NCBI GenBank assembly: GCA_947631315.1
Contig: CANRLA010000080.1
Coordinates: forward strand, 1 to 5,680
Direction of reading: 5' to 3'
Length of the DNA: 5,680 nt
Origin: an uncultured Clostridia bacterium
GTDB taxonomy: Bacteria; Bacillota; Clostridia; TANB77; CAG-508
Below are positions 5,574-5,680 of this stretch, piece after piece. The first letter of the stretch is position 1. The number at the start of each line of letters is the position of its first letter. The position numbers and the translations under genes are program-made. Under the pieces are notes generated by a model. It searched no databases. It was not told where the DNA came from and saw only the letters and a list, made by a program, of their open reading frames with translations.

Positions 5574-5601
5574 CAGGGTAGAGAGAGCTACCCTGTTTTT
5601 T
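5574..5601 (+). terminator. Rho-independent terminator of the mini-gene
   Basis: CAGGGTAG (5574-5581) and CTACCCTG (5588-5595) form a perfect 8-bp stem with the 6-nt loop AGAGAG, followed at once by six T (5596-5601). It lies 12 nt after the mini-gene stop and two bases before the group II intron. Confidence 0.95.
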
Positions 5602-5603
5602 AA

Positions 5604-5680
5604 GTGCGACGGGCATGTCGTTTAGTTAATCGGTGAAAGTCCGTAGTGGAGGTATACATCGCCAACCACATAGTGAAACA
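5604..5680 (+). mobile_element. 5' end of a group II intron, group IIC-like (cut by the window edge)
   Basis: The stretch begins with GTGCGAC, the conserved 5' start of group II introns. From memory it parallels the Oceanobacillus iheyensis group IIC intron: a first hairpin CGAC-GGGCAT-GTCG (5607-5620), a second one CGG-TGAAAGT-CCG (5631-5643; GGG-UGAGAGU-CCC in the model), and a GTGG/CCAC helix (5646-5649 with 5666-5669). These are the start of domain I. Its position two bases after a terminator T-run is the known preference of IIC introns. The ribozyme body, the reverse transcriptase/maturase gene and the 3' exon lie outside the window, so completeness and activity cannot be judged. The exact splice junction (after 5603) is inferred. 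Confidence 0.85.

Overview
This window is strongly A+T-rich, with A/T-ending codons, strong AGGAGG-type Shine-Dalgarno (SD) sites, GTG and TTG starts, and TGG for Trp (standard code). Together with the gene families, this points to a low-GC Firmicute, most likely an anaerobic clostridial lineage of the gut type. The species cannot be named from the sequence.

Left part (1-2479): a membrane-anchored M23-family cell-wall peptidase on the + strand faces a membrane-anchored HtrA/DegP serine protease on the - strand. A probable bidirectional terminator (1063-1092) lies between these convergent genes. Upstream of htrA are four octamers spaced at exactly 11 bp. Their layout and core resemble the CssR-type envelope-stress operator known from Bacillus htrA, which suggests induction of the protease by secretion or heat stress.

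Middle (2480-5357): three + strand genes follow. The first is a small single-pass membrane protein with a pilin-like N-terminus, preceded by a perfect hairpin between a strong SD and its start codon. The second is RNase HII (rnhB), preceded by a polypurine leader with no good SD. The third is pyrimidine-nucleoside phosphorylase (pdp), whose SD segment is duplicated in tandem (2 x 21 bp). No terminator is evident between these three genes, so they may be partly co-transcribed, but the gaps of 130-146 nt make a tight operon uncertain. Their functions (surface, R-loop and ribonucleotide repair, nucleoside salvage) share no obvious pathway.

Right part (5358-5680): this is the most interesting stretch. 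A near-consensus promoter drives a transcript of roughly 180 nt. Its 5' end folds into a long hairpin that buries a perfect SD, followed by a 31-codon ORF (short hydrophobic N-terminus, charged coiled-coil-like tail) and a textbook Rho-independent terminator. The layout recalls type I toxin mRNAs, although the peptide is not recognised. Two bases after the terminator T-run, the 5' end of a group II intron begins (GTGCGAC...). It resembles bacterial group IIC introns, which are known to insert next to terminator hairpins. The intron runs off the window.

The gene identities are solid for M23, HtrA, RNase HII and Pdp. The regulatory and small-gene readings are inferences from sequence pattern alone.
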